Source: Glandiceps talaboti
Lineage: Eukaryota; Hemichordata; Enteropneusta; Spengelidae
Length of the DNA stretch: 64,000 nt
Assembly: GCF_964340395.1 (NCBI RefSeq)
Contig: NC_135568.1
Span: forward strand, 9,014,276-9,078,275
Direction: 5' to 3'
The notes beneath the pieces are model-generated. The model was not told where the DNA came from. It saw only the letters and a program-made list of their open reading frames with translations, and did not search any database. A program made the translations under genes and the position numbers. Below are positions 12,001-57,060 of this stretch, in pieces; positions within the stretch are counted from its first letter, which is position 1; every line of letters begins with the position of its first letter.

Positions 12001-12809
12001 TGTATAATGTTGGTACTTTCTTCATGGAGGATATTTCTAATGCTGTCTTTTCTCGGACGATCTAATTTATATTCCGATAGGTCATTTTTTTCCACCATAT
12101 TCAAAGTGCAAACACATGACGTATCGTGATCAAATTTAGTCATTTCATGAAGTAAGTAATGATGAAGGTCGTTTGATGACACTTCAGCGGCAAAGCGTCC
12201 ATGGTGACCGTCATAAATTCCAAAAAAAACTTTATTGATGTCGTTACCGAAATAATCTTGAAACACTCTTGTATCCTCCATTGTAGATTTCCAGCGTTCA
12301 TTCGCATCAGAACATATTCCGACAGCATGCACACAGTATGGACTACAGTTCAAACTCAGACCTTCAGAATCAATCAACATCTCTTGTCGGATTTGACGAT
12401 ATTCTTCGTAGGTGTCTTCTAAATACGACTTCAAAAGTTCATACGCATTGTTATATTTCTGCAATGTTTTGATCGGGAGAGGGTTATCAGAATCGGTGGT
12501 TTTGTTGAGTTTCTTCATAATTTGGCGTCTTCGCTTCAACAATTCTTTCAGACTGCTAGGACCATTAGTGCCCTTGTAGTCAAACAGTGCTAATGCTTCA
12601 TGATGAGCTCTGTGTTCTTGTAAAGATCTAATATCCATTTCTATGTCACATTGTTTACACAGAATACTAATATCCTCCTGAATGCGTGTCTCTGTCATGT
12701 CTTCTTCTTCAAGTGAGTTGAGTACTCTGTGTTGATTCTCACGTCGATCTCTTTGATATGTATGTGGCCTAGTGACCACACCAGACACTGATGAATCTGT
12801 TTCACTCAT
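9094..12809 (-). CDS. PP2C-like domain protein, PP2D1-like probable pseudophosphatase
   Basis: Two coding exons, 12809-11627 and 10271-9094, join across a GTATGT...TTACAG intron to give 786 aa. An acceptor just before the start (12832) implies an upstream non-coding exon. Seen: a C2H2-like zinc motif (C51, C54, H66, H70), a basic helical stretch (85-145), a PP2C fold with MED at 177-179 and YDGHHG at 199-204, the motif-like IANAGN at 391-396, TRDHTP at 411-416, LANNGVWEVL at 483-492, an acidic low-complexity insert (about 520-700), and a final KDN at 769-771. In active PP2C the positions equivalent to K174, N396 and N486 are Arg, Asp and Asp, so phosphate and metal binding are probably damaged. 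Architecture fits PP2D1 (human about 630 aa), the extra length being mostly the acidic insert. The family call is good; the exact orthologue is inferred. Confidence 0.85.
10272..11626 (-). other. Intron of the PP2C-like gene
   Basis: Bounded by donor GTATGTTTT (11626 downwards) and acceptor TCTTACAG (ending 10272). It contains a SINE copy (10725-11053). The frame continuing past the donor (11424-11626) is intronic read-through. Confidence 0.85.
10725..11053 (-). mobile_element. SINE family A copy in the PP2C-like intron
   Basis: Blocks match 25265-25660. The right end, on the minus strand, starts GGCGTCATGATGGTCTAGTA and continues to GCTTGGAATCTACAAG, the degenerate tRNA-like head. Same orientation as the copy at 25 kb. 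Confidence 0.65.
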
Positions 12810-12831
12810 GCTTTATTAATGATGTAGCAAC

Positions 12832-14469
12832 CTGCAAATAAATCGGAAGAGTTCATTATAAAATAGGGAGAAATTTATCTATCAGAACTGAGGGACCTAC
12901 TGATATACAACAAGTGTGTTTGTATAAGACAGTTCTTTATACTCCACGCTTGTTTTATCCTCTAAAACACAGAGACAAACATTCTTCATTCTATCTCATT
13001 GTGTCTACAGTTCGATCCAACTCTGCTGGTATCTCCCATTGTGGTTTGTTTGCTTCTAATGGCTTTCCCCCTCCATTGTTACCAATGCAGAACAATAAAA
13101 ATCTCATTAATTATGTATGCATTTATTGATTGCTTTGTATTGGCACTGTACAAGTCTTGTATATCTGTGTAGGATTTTGGTGACTAGAGTATCAGTACTC
13201 TAACATAAACAACCTCAGGCCGTTGGAGATGAAAGAACCACAACCGAAAACATTTCCATGACTATTTTAAAACTAAACAGGTAATTCTGATATTTAAACT
13301 ATGCAATTTTGAGTCTGGAATCCGATCAAAAGCTACAGACAAATAAATGCTAAAACATCTATTACTCAAGTCGAGGTTTTAAATTTATTTTGCATATTAC
13401 ATCACTCTTATAGTACTGAGACAATTTCTGTACAATGATCTTCAATTCCACAAAAAAAAGGTCCTGTTATACATGTCATTGCCAGTGTCCTAGCACCTCA
13501 GTGACCCCATTCTGAATACATTCCACAGTAAACAAGTTCAAAAATCAACAAAAAACTCTTGGACAATTCTACAAAGACAGTGACCACTACAATATAGCCT
13601 TTCTGTTCTACTCAACCTTTGACCTTTCTGAAGTAGGACCTAAAGCAATAATTCTTATCAATGCAGGACAACTGTGTATGGGAGAATAAACTCTACAACA
13701 TTTCACACTGACATGACCTGACAACAAAGACCCAGTTAGGATTAGCATGAGAATTTAGAAAGATAGTTGTCTCCCTGGAAGAGCGATAGAAAAAGTTGGT
13801 TCAGAGTTGATCCCAAATAATCCTTAGGACTCTACTAATAAGATAACCTAACTGGTAATTTGAAACCCTGGCCTTTACAAACAAACGTTGACCACCTGTT
13901 GAATCCAAAAAAGATGTGGAGAGGATTTAGAGATAATAAGCTGCTTGGAAGCAAAGTGATGACAAATATAACGACAAATATCCCTAAAAAGCTAAATAAC
14001 AAACACTAAGGACCACTTTGGTTTGGGGTCAAAATTTAGGTGTTAATATAGCTTGCAGAGGTACAGAAAAGGTTGGTCAGAATTACAAACTGATCTCATG
14101 GAAGCCTTGTGGCTAAACTGATAAGTTAATACTAATTCGATGGGACTGAATGATGAAAAAAACCCTCCAACCACCTGTTGATTCACAACCAATACTGTAC
14201 TGTACTCTAACAGGGCAAACAAGATAACACCTATTATCACAGTTGCGTTGCACTTAGAAATGCAAAGTTCACTAGGTATAAACTGTAAACATAGCAACAA
14301 ACAAATCATTGTACAGTGTGCTGGTTTGCAATTATAGCTTCTTTACACTACATTACCCAGCAAGTATAATGGTTTGATGTCATTGACACATGTACACTAT
14401 ACACTGTGAAATACAAGTAGCCTTGGGTTCAAATAAACTAAAGATCCCCTTTCATTACTAGCCTAGAGA
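12832..14469. other. Probable 5' intron of the PP2C-like gene, or intergenic
   Basis: No convincing exon on either strand. If the candidate first exon at 18544 is right, 12832-18543 is one 5.7-kb intron. Confidence 0.35.
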
Positions 14470-15535
14470 CTTAGCTGTCTGGCTTGAAAATGTTGTTTAC
14501 ACATATTCTATCAAGCCAGTATGTATAGTTAGATATCCAAGTCTCTGGGCTATACTGTCAAGCAAGTATGTATAGTCAGATATCCAAGTCTCTGGGCTAT
14601 ACTGTCAAGCCAGTATGTATAGTCACATAGCCAAGTCTGTGGACTATACTGTCAAGCCAGTATGTCAAGTCAGATAGCCAAGTCTCTGGGCTATACTGTC
14701 AAGTCAGTATGTCAAGTCAGATAGCCAAGTCTTTGGGCTATACTGTCAAGCCAGTATGTCAAGTCAGATAGCCAAGTCTTTGGGCTATACTGTCAAGCCA
14801 GTATGTCAAGTCAGATAGCCAAGTCTCTGGGCTACAGTGTCAAGTCAGTATGTCAAGTCACATAGCCAAGTCTCTGGGCTATACTGTCAAGCCAGTATGT
14901 CAAGTCAGATAGCCAAGTCTCTGGGCTATACTGTCAAGCCAGTATGTCAAGTCACATAGCCAAGTCTGTGGACTATACTGTCAAGCCAGTATGTCAAGTC
15001 AGATAGCCAAGTCTCTAGGCTATACTGTCAAGTCAGTATGCCAAGTCAGATAGCCAAGTCTCTGGGTTATATTGTCAAGCCAGTATGTCAAGTCAGATAG
15101 CCAAGTCTCTAGGCTATACTGTCAAGTCAGTATGTCAAGTCAGATAGCCAAGTCTCTGGGCTATACTGTCAAGCCAGTATGTCAAGTCACATAGCCAAGT
15201 CTCTGGGCTATACTATCAAGCCAGTATGTCAAAGTCAGATAGTCAAGTCTCTGGACTATACTGTCAAGCCAGTGTGTCAAGTCAGACAGCCAAGTCTCTG
15301 GGTTATACTGTCAAACCAGTATGTATAATTAGATAGCCAAGTCTCTAGGCTATACTGTCAAACCAGTATGTCAAGTCAGAAAGCCAAGTGTCTGAGCTAT
15401 ATACAATGTACTAATAATATCAAGCCAATATGTCAAGTCCAATAGCTAAGTCTGTGGACTATACTGTCAAGCCAGTATGTCAAGTCAGATAGCCAAGTCT
15501 CTGGGCTACAGTGTAAATCCAGTTTGTCATAATTT
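14470..15535. repeat. 47-bp minisatellite, about 22 copies
   Basis: The unit contains AGCCAAGTCTCTGGGCTATA and CTGTCAAGCCAGTATGTCAA. Copies vary at a few positions (CAGATA/CACATA, CTGGG/CTAGG/TTGGG), suggesting higher-order duplication of unit variants. Confidence 0.95.
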
Positions 15536-16499
15536 CTGAGGAGGATGGAGAGTTTACTTCACAGCAATGATTTCATACACAGTAAAAGTACAAATAACTT
15601 GAATATATGAAGACATAAAAGTCATTCAAAACATAGTGGTTTATATTTTACTTTTGTACATTTGATATTAAAAATATCATTTGTTACTAACAGGCAAGAA
15701 TTTTAGAAAATAAATATTTTTTTTCTTCAAAAATGTGGATTCTGTTACAAGGAAAATTAACGCTTTAGTGGTTTGGCCTTGAAATGACTTGCAAATCTGG
15801 TTGCTAAGTTACAAGCACACAGACTTCCTGTTAATACTTTGTTATATTAGTTTACATTATTAGATGTCTGGAGGCATCAATTGAAATCCTGTGTTGAGTG
15901 AAAGACTGCTTTTGTCTGAACAATCTAATGGTATCAGATTTTTAGTTATTTGAACAATTTTGTTAGTTATTTGTACAAACATGTACCAGACTGTGTATAA
16001 CAAATGTACTATTCTTAATACTCGTAATCTTTGTTGTTATAGTAATGGAAATATTCCCAAATGAATTTGTTTCAAATATATATCTTTCAGAATTTCTGGC
16101 TTCCTAAAAAATTAAAATAAGATTGGCGGATCTATGTTTCTAAGGGATAGAAACTCTCAAATTTAAGCAGGTTATTAAATGCCTGTGGACTGCCTAGTCT
16201 TATTGTGTAATACTAACATTTTATTTTGATTATTTTCACTAGGACAAAATCATTGGAAATACTTTATAATAGATACTGTACATACCTTCCTAAATAAGTG
16301 AAAATTAAGTTCATGCAATACATCTGATTTCTGTTTTTGTAAAAATTAAATCTCTTGAAAATATAGTATTTGACAGTGTACTAATACTTTTTTTTTCACA
16401 AAATTAAGCCACAAATCATATATTTTAACAACATGTACTTTTCTTCAGGCATGTCAGTTGATTAAAATATGACAATCATATTTAATTTTTTGTTGTGCC
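15536..16499. other. Non-coding sequence
   Basis: AT-rich, with no gene, no array and no recognised mobile element. Confidence 0.5.
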
Positions 16500-16815
16500 G
16501 CCAGATGATAACATGTAGCAATATTAATTACATTTTTGTTGTGCAAGATGATACAATGTAGCAATATTAATTACATTTTTGTTGTGCAAGATGATACAAT
16601 GTAGCAATATTAAATTATATTTTTGATGCGCAAGATGATACAATGTAGCAATATTAATTACATTTTGTTGTGCAAGGTGATACAATGTAGCAATGTTAAT
16701 TACATTTTTGTTGTGCCAGATGATAACATGTAGCAATATTAATTACATTTTTGTTGAGCCAGATGATAACAATGTAGCAATACTAATTACATTTTTGTTG
16801 AGCCAGAGGATGAGA
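16500..16815. repeat. 43-bp minisatellite, about 7 copies
   Basis: The unit contains TTACATTTTTGTTGTGCAAG and ATGATACAATGTAGCAATAT. The frame on the minus strand is a repeat artefact. Confidence 0.93.
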
Positions 16816-18543
16816 TTTCATAATGACTAATGTTTGTTGGGCCAGACAACTGTTTTTTTTTTCTTTTCAGCTGGTTCCTATTGTATTACAAAATGTATTT
16901 CTAACACAAAATAAAACATTGTGTATGTCTGCAAAATTCGATATGAATCAAGAAAAAATGAACTAGTTACTATGGACATGTCATTTTTAATTAAAGTTTA
17001 CACAAGAACTCCTTAGGTTGGTTGAAAACTAACAAAGGTGGACATAGTTTGGTAACATTATATAGTGAATTCAAATTTTCTGCATTTACATGAAATTCAG
17101 ATCACTAACTTTCTAAAATTTTTATTGAATATCAGTATGCGAAAAAATGCCTCTCTCTTCCATGGAGACTGTAATCAGCATGAAACACTTTCCCGCCAAA
17201 AGTTAAGTCAACACAAATTGTGATTCAAGTGTAATTTTTCGGTACATTTAAAACTTAATTTTACATTCAAATCAAAGCAAAAACCCTTATTTACAAATTA
17301 CTGAAAAGTTTGGTAAAAAGTGATGACATTTGGCTAAAATAATCACAAAAAATTTATTTGTCATATTTTCACTCATGTCTCATTTTGGACAGATTAAACT
17401 TGACTAAATCAGATTATAGCTTAAGAATTATAGTTGCCATGACAACCAGTAGTAAAAATCAAATAAAAACATACAGGTCTTTTCTGATTGGAAAAGTATA
17501 ACAATATTCAAATTTTTATTAACTTGTTTTTTTTAAAAGTCATTTTAGATGTTTTGCGTGAATCTATTTAATTGTCATGTAATTAGCTATCATGTATGCA
17601 ATGTAACCAGACAAATTAAATTGATTATTGTATTTGAAATCCCCTTTTCATTGTGCAAGCTCGTGAAATTTTAATGATCTCGAACTCTAACATTTTATCG
17701 ACTTGAATAAAAGTTGTCAAACTGTCTCAAATAGGCTAGAAACATTGTAATAAAAATGGTAATTGTTCATGATTTTGTTGGGTTTTATAATGTTGACCTA
17801 ATACCTGCCCGAGGGAACAGATTAGAGAGTTCACAAAACAGAATCGTACAGCAGGTCCCATTGTACTGAATGACACTTGAAAAAGACTTGCTTTTAGAGA
17901 CTAAATTTTTCATATTTATAGTTTCCCTGTTTGGGGGGGAGGGGGTTGAGTTCACTATATACCACCAACCACAATACTTGTTTGTTGTACCAACAGTCGT
18001 AATTCTAAGCGTCATATTATACATACACCAAACAAACTTGAACGGGGAGTATCACAAACCGCGGCGTGTGTTTTATTCATTTGTCAACAACGGTGTAAAT
18101 ACGTAATGGAGTGTCAGTGACGTGGGAATCGGACAGTAAATGCCGGTGTGGCATCAAATATTTACATGTAACGGCGGAAACCTCGCCTCGTGTTATTACT
18201 CAATGACACGAAGTACAATACACACTAAACGAAAGGTGTTCTTCTGACTATTTAACCGTTAAAACTATTTATACTCAAAATTACACACTTGGGGATCAAA
18301 AACTGACCAACGCAGCCATAATGGCAACGATAAATTGCAATTAGTACACAGACATATATATCTAAACTTTAAGAATCGACAGATTATACATCGTATCACA
18401 GAGAAGGAGGAAATGCGACCACGGTCAAATCAAAGCGAGTTGATTAGTTCACGGAACGGTTTACATAAATGTTTGTTGCACGGTGTGGACGGCTCGTTTG
18501 CAATATACAAAACTCGACAGAAAAACCAACAAAACTTGCTCAC
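16816..18543. other. Non-coding sequence becoming CpG-richer at the right
   Basis: AT-rich to about 17980, then notably more CpG (for example AACCGCGGCG, TAACGGCGG, CCTCGCCTCG) up to and beyond the candidate promoter. No protein recognised; the 112-codon frame at 18335-18673 has no family resemblance and runs opposite to the candidate exon. Confidence 0.4.
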
Positions 18544-18660
18544 CTACGGTGACGAGTATTGTATTCGCACGTTGTGTACACGGTTGCCAACCAATCAACT
18601 CGTCTGGAAAATAGTTTTTCCGCCCTCTCACACCTCAGTTCAAACGAATATGTTGTCGGC
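18544..18660 (-). promoter_or_regulatory. Candidate non-coding first exon and promoter of the PP2C-like gene
   Basis: On the minus strand a strong donor (CACCGTAG then GTGAGCAAG, boundary at 18544) ends a CpG-rich stretch carrying an inverted CCAAT (GATTGGTTGG near 18590-18600). The coding exon downstream begins with an unpaired acceptor at 12832, so an upstream exon must exist; this is the best donor in the CpG-rich region. No TATA box. The right limit (start site) is a guess. Confidence 0.33.
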
Positions 18661-21250
18661 TGGTTCCAACTGATTTATCAATACCAGTATGTTTAACGTT
18701 TGCCCACTAGATCATGTTTGAGGTAAGATTTCTGGCGAGAGTTAATGGAGTACCGTAGTTAATAATGTAATGGGCAACACCACCTTTGGTTAATCGATCC
18801 AATACAACGGTGAACTCATCTCGCCGTGGACTTTTCTTGGCTGTTCCAATAATCGTGTGCACCCATATGCAGTAAGATGCACAAGTTTTGTAATGTTAGA
18901 AACTTTCAGGAAAAAATGAATTATTGCAACCACATGTATTGCAGTTTATACTCATTAATCGTAAACGCGCAACAGTTTTCACAGATCAATCGTTTTTACT
19001 AATTTATAATTGTAATAATCTAAAATAAGGAAGGTACGTCGCAAAGTGATGGCAGCGTTCAGTTTTTACCCTGAATAAATTCTTCTCGTCGCCGTAGAGG
19101 GCGTACTTATATAAGAAAATATTAGGGACATTCACAGGCGATGTTTTCGCCATTCAAGAGCTATTTCTATGCGAAGATGATGAAACACAGAAACAATAAA
19201 ATCAATGAAAACTGAAGAATAATTGATTTTCGATAGTTCAAACACCGTATCTCAAAAACAATTTTGTTACAGCCTGTAAAAGTTGTGTTTATTGGAAACT
19301 GAACACTAAGCATTACCACCAGTACTGAAATTCTATGTATCATGCTACTTTTCAGAGTATGATCTCGGTTTATATAGTTGCTACAACAGATACCAGAAGT
19401 AATGAAATAGACTAAGCAAGAGATGTTTCACTTATATTAAATACACACACATCGTGACACATACACACACATGTCAAATGCAGAGAGATATCATATTTCA
19501 CTTTGATCCCATGTCGTCATAAACCACAGCCTCTTTTACGGCATCGTGTCACCGAAGAATTACAGCTCTGGTTTGTGAGAATGTCCCATACAATCACTGA
19601 CAAAGCCTAAGAGACATGTCACCACACCTCCCCCACATGCCTCCCCCACCATATTAGTACAATTGAACCGTTAAATATATGTTATGCCTCACTTGTGCCG
19701 TACAAGTAATAATGTAGTTCATTTTATACAATTTCTAAATTTCAGTGGTATCAATGGCCATGTTGTTTGAGAGATTCCTCCTCCAGTGTAGGAGCCCCCG
19801 GGTAGGAGCGCCCTCTTCAGGTCTGTCAAACATTTCCTGATTTACATGAGGAATCATGGTCTGGAGTAGACTGCAAGATACGTTGTGTTATTCCACTCTC
19901 TGCGAGGTGTGAGGGCGCCCCGTAGAGGCGTACCTTACAGACTCGGTCCTGTTATCGAGACAGACAACACACAGATCTAGCAGAGTATATGTTGCTTGTT
20001 TTCCTGGTTTTGCTCAAGCCATAATTTGATCTGAATTCAGTGTATCAAATACACAGAAATGTCACTTTGTGAGATTTTTTTAATATTGTCAATGAATTTG
20101 TTTGATGCATGAAATTTTTCATTTCATGACTGGCTGGCTAGGTATTTAACTTTGCCAACATCACCCTAATCCTTTCAGTGTGATTCATTGTACATAATTA
20201 GTACATATACACATTAGGCATTGTCTGTGCAATGTTGGGGACATATAAAACCCAAATTTTGCTATTTGTTTATGAATGACCTTTTTACCCCAGCTAGCCC
20301 TGGATGTATTTCAACCAGTTCATTTGCATGCTGGTAGATAAATACACCCCCACCCCCACCCCAACACACACTCATGCAAGGCACGGTTTTCTTCGAAAGT
20401 CTCCAGCTGTTCAGTTGGAGACTTACCAATTCACTAAATTGTCTAATATATTTGTTTCCATCTTTCACCTTACATTGTAAGTGCATGATCTAAATAGCCA
20501 TCAGGGGTACACTAGTATACATGGAGCAGTGTGCCCTCAAATGGTAGCCAAATTTTGTTGCAAGTCAACACATATAAGAGATCGGGCAACACCAAATTTT
20601 GGTGCATCAAATTGGCTTAGAGGGCACACCAACTAGGAGATTGGATGATTATCTAGGAAATAGTCAATAGTCCAGACAATTGGGCAAAATCAGCAGGCTG
20701 AGTCTAGATCACTCATGACCAAATTGCTACATGTATACTTGTCCAAATATAATTTCAAACAGGGCAGAGGACCAGGGCTTTGTGTACAAATATTTCAGAG
20801 GAACCAATTGCAGTATTAGGGAGCATACATGTAGAAAAGGGGCTTGGAGGGTTAGCACTACAGGTATTTCATGTAATGGCAGTGTACAACAAGGGTAAAA
20901 TAAATGCAAGAATCACAAGAAGTTGTTTTATGTCTGTGTATTTCCTAATAATCCTTTACACATAACAAGCTCTTCTCAAAAGATGGAAAACTTGAAAATA
21001 CAAAGAAAATGGTCTATTCATCACTAGTAGATAGCAAAACACATACAGTAAAACTTGAATGTCTATGTTGATGAAATGAAGGAAAGTCTTGTAGATTGGG
21101 TAATGCCGAATAGATTGTAGAATCATTTCATTGTATTTCCCAAAACAGAAGAATTACCACTTAAAGACGAGAGGCTTGCGTTCCAATTGTTCAGAAATAT
21201 AAGGTAAAAACAGTGTAAGAAGTTGTACTGTCTCAAATTCAAGACGACAT
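18661..21250. other. Intergenic sequence
   Basis: No gene recognised. Two GC-richer patches (19070-19100 and 19780-19960) carry AGAGGGCGC-type words in both orientations. A 74-codon minus frame (20262-20486) includes an exon-like stretch followed by GTAAG, but no partner exon or family was found. Confidence 0.4.
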
Positions 21251-21534
21251 TTTGCTTCTAGGATCACCATTGGTGTCCATTACACATGGATTGTTATGCC
21301 ACACTGCAAAGTTCATAGATCTGCCATTCCAGAGTCCACACCATAAAAGTTGGTCACACAGGGCTGGTCTCGTCATAAACCTTACATCAGTAGTGAAAGC
21401 ACTTGGTACAGGCAACACTAATGTTGACTATGTCCTTTCCTTACAAATACTAGCTTGGTCTGTGGTTGAACCTCTTTCTCAAGTAACGTGAATGTAGCGA
21501 TCTACTACTGATGAACAGCTGTGACGTTGGCAGT

Positions 21535-23188
21535 CTACTTTGACCTTGCCCTCATCTTTCGTCTTTTGCGCTTGAGTCTATGTAAGAGAACAAGAAAACG
21601 TTAGTTTCAAATTAAACTTTTCATTAAGTGTTCATTCAGCTCACATCCCAGTCTTTTACTTACGACCTATCCATCTAGAGGAGTCAAACAAAACCTTACT
21701 TTTTGTGAAAATGTTTTCAGCTAAATTTATTGCAGCGTTAGGACCAGTAGAGCTAATACAGGTCAGACATTGCTACCCACATGTACTTATCACAAGATGC
21801 CTTTTGGATGGTTCACGTTGTGACAGAAAACATGTTAAAATTGGTATATGCACTTGACACAGATGGTGATTATGATGGGTAGCAGAACATGACATTTTAA
21901 AGGAATGTGTAACTGTACCAAGACTTAGACATACAGATTTGATTACATAATGATAAAAATAGGTAACTTACCTTCGCATACGCTTCTTTCGCCACTGTGG
22001 AATGAAAAAGAGAAAATTACACATTACAATGCGTGTCAACAATCGTTACAGAAATTGCTATAAAACCAAGTTTCATTTATACTGCACACAACATACTAAT
22101 ACCAGATCTATAGATAAGATAACCAGATGACCTGACACTTGCATGACACCTTTCCAATCTCTACATAAACTGGGAACGGTTCCCATCTAAATCAACATTT
22201 TTACTAAGTTTGGGAACCCCGGTAATAGAAATCAGGTATAAAACTCATAGATTTCCTTACAATCAACCACGATATTATTTTTAGTACAACCCTTGGCAAA
22301 TCACTGCAAATAATTATGCCACACACGTGTGCATTATCACCAATGTTAATTCTTAAATGCAATTTATGATTGCAAGGAAAATGTAATGGAAATCATCACC
22401 ATCACACAAGTTTTAGTAAATGTAACTTTTCTAGAATTTACCAGGCATTGATCACTTATATAAATCATTTTCAAAGAACCACATTTGGAGGGTTATCACA
22501 GACCACATGTGATGCCCAGTGCTGATAAAACATGATGGCAATTCAGGATCATGGCTGAAAAAACGTAATCAGCATTGTTAAAATGGTAAGTGAAAATCCA
22601 ATTTTGCAATTTGTATGTACTATTAGTATTAGAGTTTGCAAAAAAACTTATCACAAACATAGAATTCTTGAAGTATCAACCAAAGTGATACAAAATGTTC
22701 GTCGTATCTCAAGTTAACATTGCACATGTTGTAATGATTGATGGACATACTGGTTTAAAACCCACGATGCCCGCGAAACTATGGAATCCCCGCGACCGAA
22801 AAGTGCAAAATGGATTGATTTATGATTAATTCACGGTTCTTACTTTTTTCCAAGACCATTCTGGCTATTTGGGTCACCATGCTGTTTTGATGGCAAATTG
22901 GAGTAGTAACTAGTAACTTTTCTCGCGTTGCGTCCGGAGGCGGGCAACTACAAAATTTGCATTCGATGCCGACATTACATACTTTCAGATATAACAATTT
23001 AGTTTCCTCAAAATTCAATAATATTCATGACCATTAGAATACTGTACAACACGATACACGACCCTCTTCAACCTAAATATATTGGGGGTACATGTACGTA
23101 GTACATGCCCCTCGATGGTTCAGTATCCGAGATACATGTTTTTGAAATGGTGAAATATCACGAAAAATACACTCACCTTTGCCCTCAT
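21535..23188 (-). CDS. RPL41: 60S ribosomal protein L41 (eL41), three coding exons
   Basis: Coding pieces 23188-23177 (M-R-A-K), 21994-21972 and 21577-21535 splice through GTGAGT...CCACAG and GTAAGT...ACATAG introns. Total 78 nt, a 25-residue protein beginning MRAKWRKKRM and ending KMRARSK. Length, order and composition (nearly all Arg/Lys) are those of eukaryotic L41, a single basic helix in the 60S subunit at the bridge to the small subunit. No coding exon is long enough to appear as an open frame, so standard ORF calling misses it. The transcript is led by a TOP exon (23337-23307) and the 5' part of the ATG exon (23203-23189). It lies head to head with TAF5. The 3' UTR lies below 21535; its end was not located. 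Confidence 0.96.
21578..21971 (-). other. RPL41: RPL41 intron between the second and third coding exons
   Basis: GT-AG intron from donor GTAAGTTACC (21971) to acceptor TCTTACATAG (21578). Nothing else recognised inside. Confidence 0.9.
21995..23176 (-). other. RPL41: RPL41 intron between the first and second coding exons
   Basis: About 1.2 kb from donor GTGAGTGTAT (23176) to acceptor CATTCCACAG (21995). Vertebrate snoRNA host genes often use ribosomal protein introns, but no clear C/D or H/ACA box pair was seen here. Confidence 0.85.
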
Positions 23189-23203
23189 ACTTTAACAAGG
23201 GAT
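23177..23203 (-). other. RPL41: RPL41 second exon (start-codon exon)
   Basis: A 27-nt micro-exon between acceptor TTTCTTGTAG and donor GTGAGTG: 15 nt of leader and 12 nt of coding sequence. The uORF stop TGA (23187-23185) overlaps the main ATG (23188-23186) as ATGA. Confidence 0.9.
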
Positions 23204-23306
23204 CTACAAGAAATAGAAGAATGGATAAATGTTATTAAATTTACTTGATGAGATAAAATAAGCGAAGATTTTATGGATTTTCAAGAGTGACATACAACAC
23301 ACTTAC

Positions 23307-23337
23307 TTTGTCAAAATGGACGACATGCAAGAGAAGG
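23307..23337 (-). promoter_or_regulatory. RPL41: RPL41 5' TOP leader exon and transcription start
   Basis: On the minus strand CCTTCTCTTGC begins a 31-nt exon ending at donor GTAAGTGTG. A start at C followed by a run of pyrimidines is the 5' terminal oligopyrimidine signature of ribosomal protein mRNAs (mTOR/LARP1-controlled translation). The start is placed at 23337 by that rule and could shift by a base or two. The exon contains an upstream ATG at 23326-23324. Confidence 0.8.
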
Positions 23338-23547
23338 AATTACCCGGATGTTGACCTGACTTTGACCCCTTATCCTCGTTCAACATTACTGGAAGTTAAA
23401 GCAATGTGCCCAAACAGTTAAAGTGGTAATAGAAATGTTCTACCTATCGACAAAAGATGATACTTTCTTAACTATATTATAATTTTGACTTTTTAAAAAA
23501 GTTTTGCCACGATATGTAAGTCATATATCCTTTTAAAAAGTTACCGT
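23338..23547. promoter_or_regulatory. Divergent promoter region RPL41 / TAF5
   Basis: About 210 bp separate the RPL41 start (-) from the first in-frame TAF5 ATG (+). No TATA box suits TAF5. The second in-frame TAF5 ATG sits in CAAAATGGCGGAC, a YY1-like word often found at start sites of TATA-less housekeeping genes. Confidence 0.6.
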
Positions 23548-56320
<32,773 letters not shown>

Positions 56321-57060
56321 CATTATATAGCTTGCCCCACAAGTTGTCTGCTAGAAGCTGGACCATATACATCATAGCATTATATTGCTGGCCCCACAAG
56401 TCGTCTGCTAGAAGCTGGACCATATACATCATAGCATTATATTGCTGCCCCCACATGTGATCTACTGCTAGCAGCTGGACCATATACAAGATAGCATTAT
56501 ATTGCTGGCCCCACAAGTGATCTACTGCTAGCAGCTGGACCATATACAAGATAGCATTATATTGCTGCCCCCACAAGTGATCTACTGCTAGCAGCTGGAC
56601 CATATACAAGATAGCATTATATTGCTGGCCCCACAAGTGATCTACTGCTAGCACCTGAACCATGTACAAGATAGCATTATATTGCTGGCTCCACAAGAGA
56701 TCTACTGCTAGCAGCTGAACCATGTACAAGATAGCATTATATTGCTGGCCCCACAAGTGATCTACTGCTAGCAGCTGGACCATATACAAGATAGCATTAT
56801 ATTGCTGGCCCCACAAGTGATCTACTGCTAGCACCTGAACCATGTACAAGATAGCATTATATTGCTGGCTCCACAAGTGATCTACTGCTAGCAGCTGAAC
56901 CATGTACAAGATAGCATTATATTGCTGGCCCCACAAGTGATCTACTGCTAGCAGCTGGACCATATACAAGATAGCATTATATTGCTGGCCCCACAAGTCA
57001 TTTACTGCTAACAGATGAACCACACACATACATGTACCAAAGCATTACATCGTTAGTCCA

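Noticed and set aside
18335-18673. 112-codon plus-strand frame in a CpG-rich region
   Set aside because: No known domain, and a strong minus-strand splice donor lies inside it; more likely the promoter and leader of the PP2C-like gene.
20262-20486. Minus-strand 74-codon frame with a GTAAG after DGNKYIRQFSEL
   Set aside because: Looks slightly exon-like but no partner exon, promoter or family was found.
21995-23176. Possible snoRNA in the RPL41 intron
   Set aside because: No clear pair of C/D boxes with a terminal stem and no H/ACA box with hairpins could be identified by eye.
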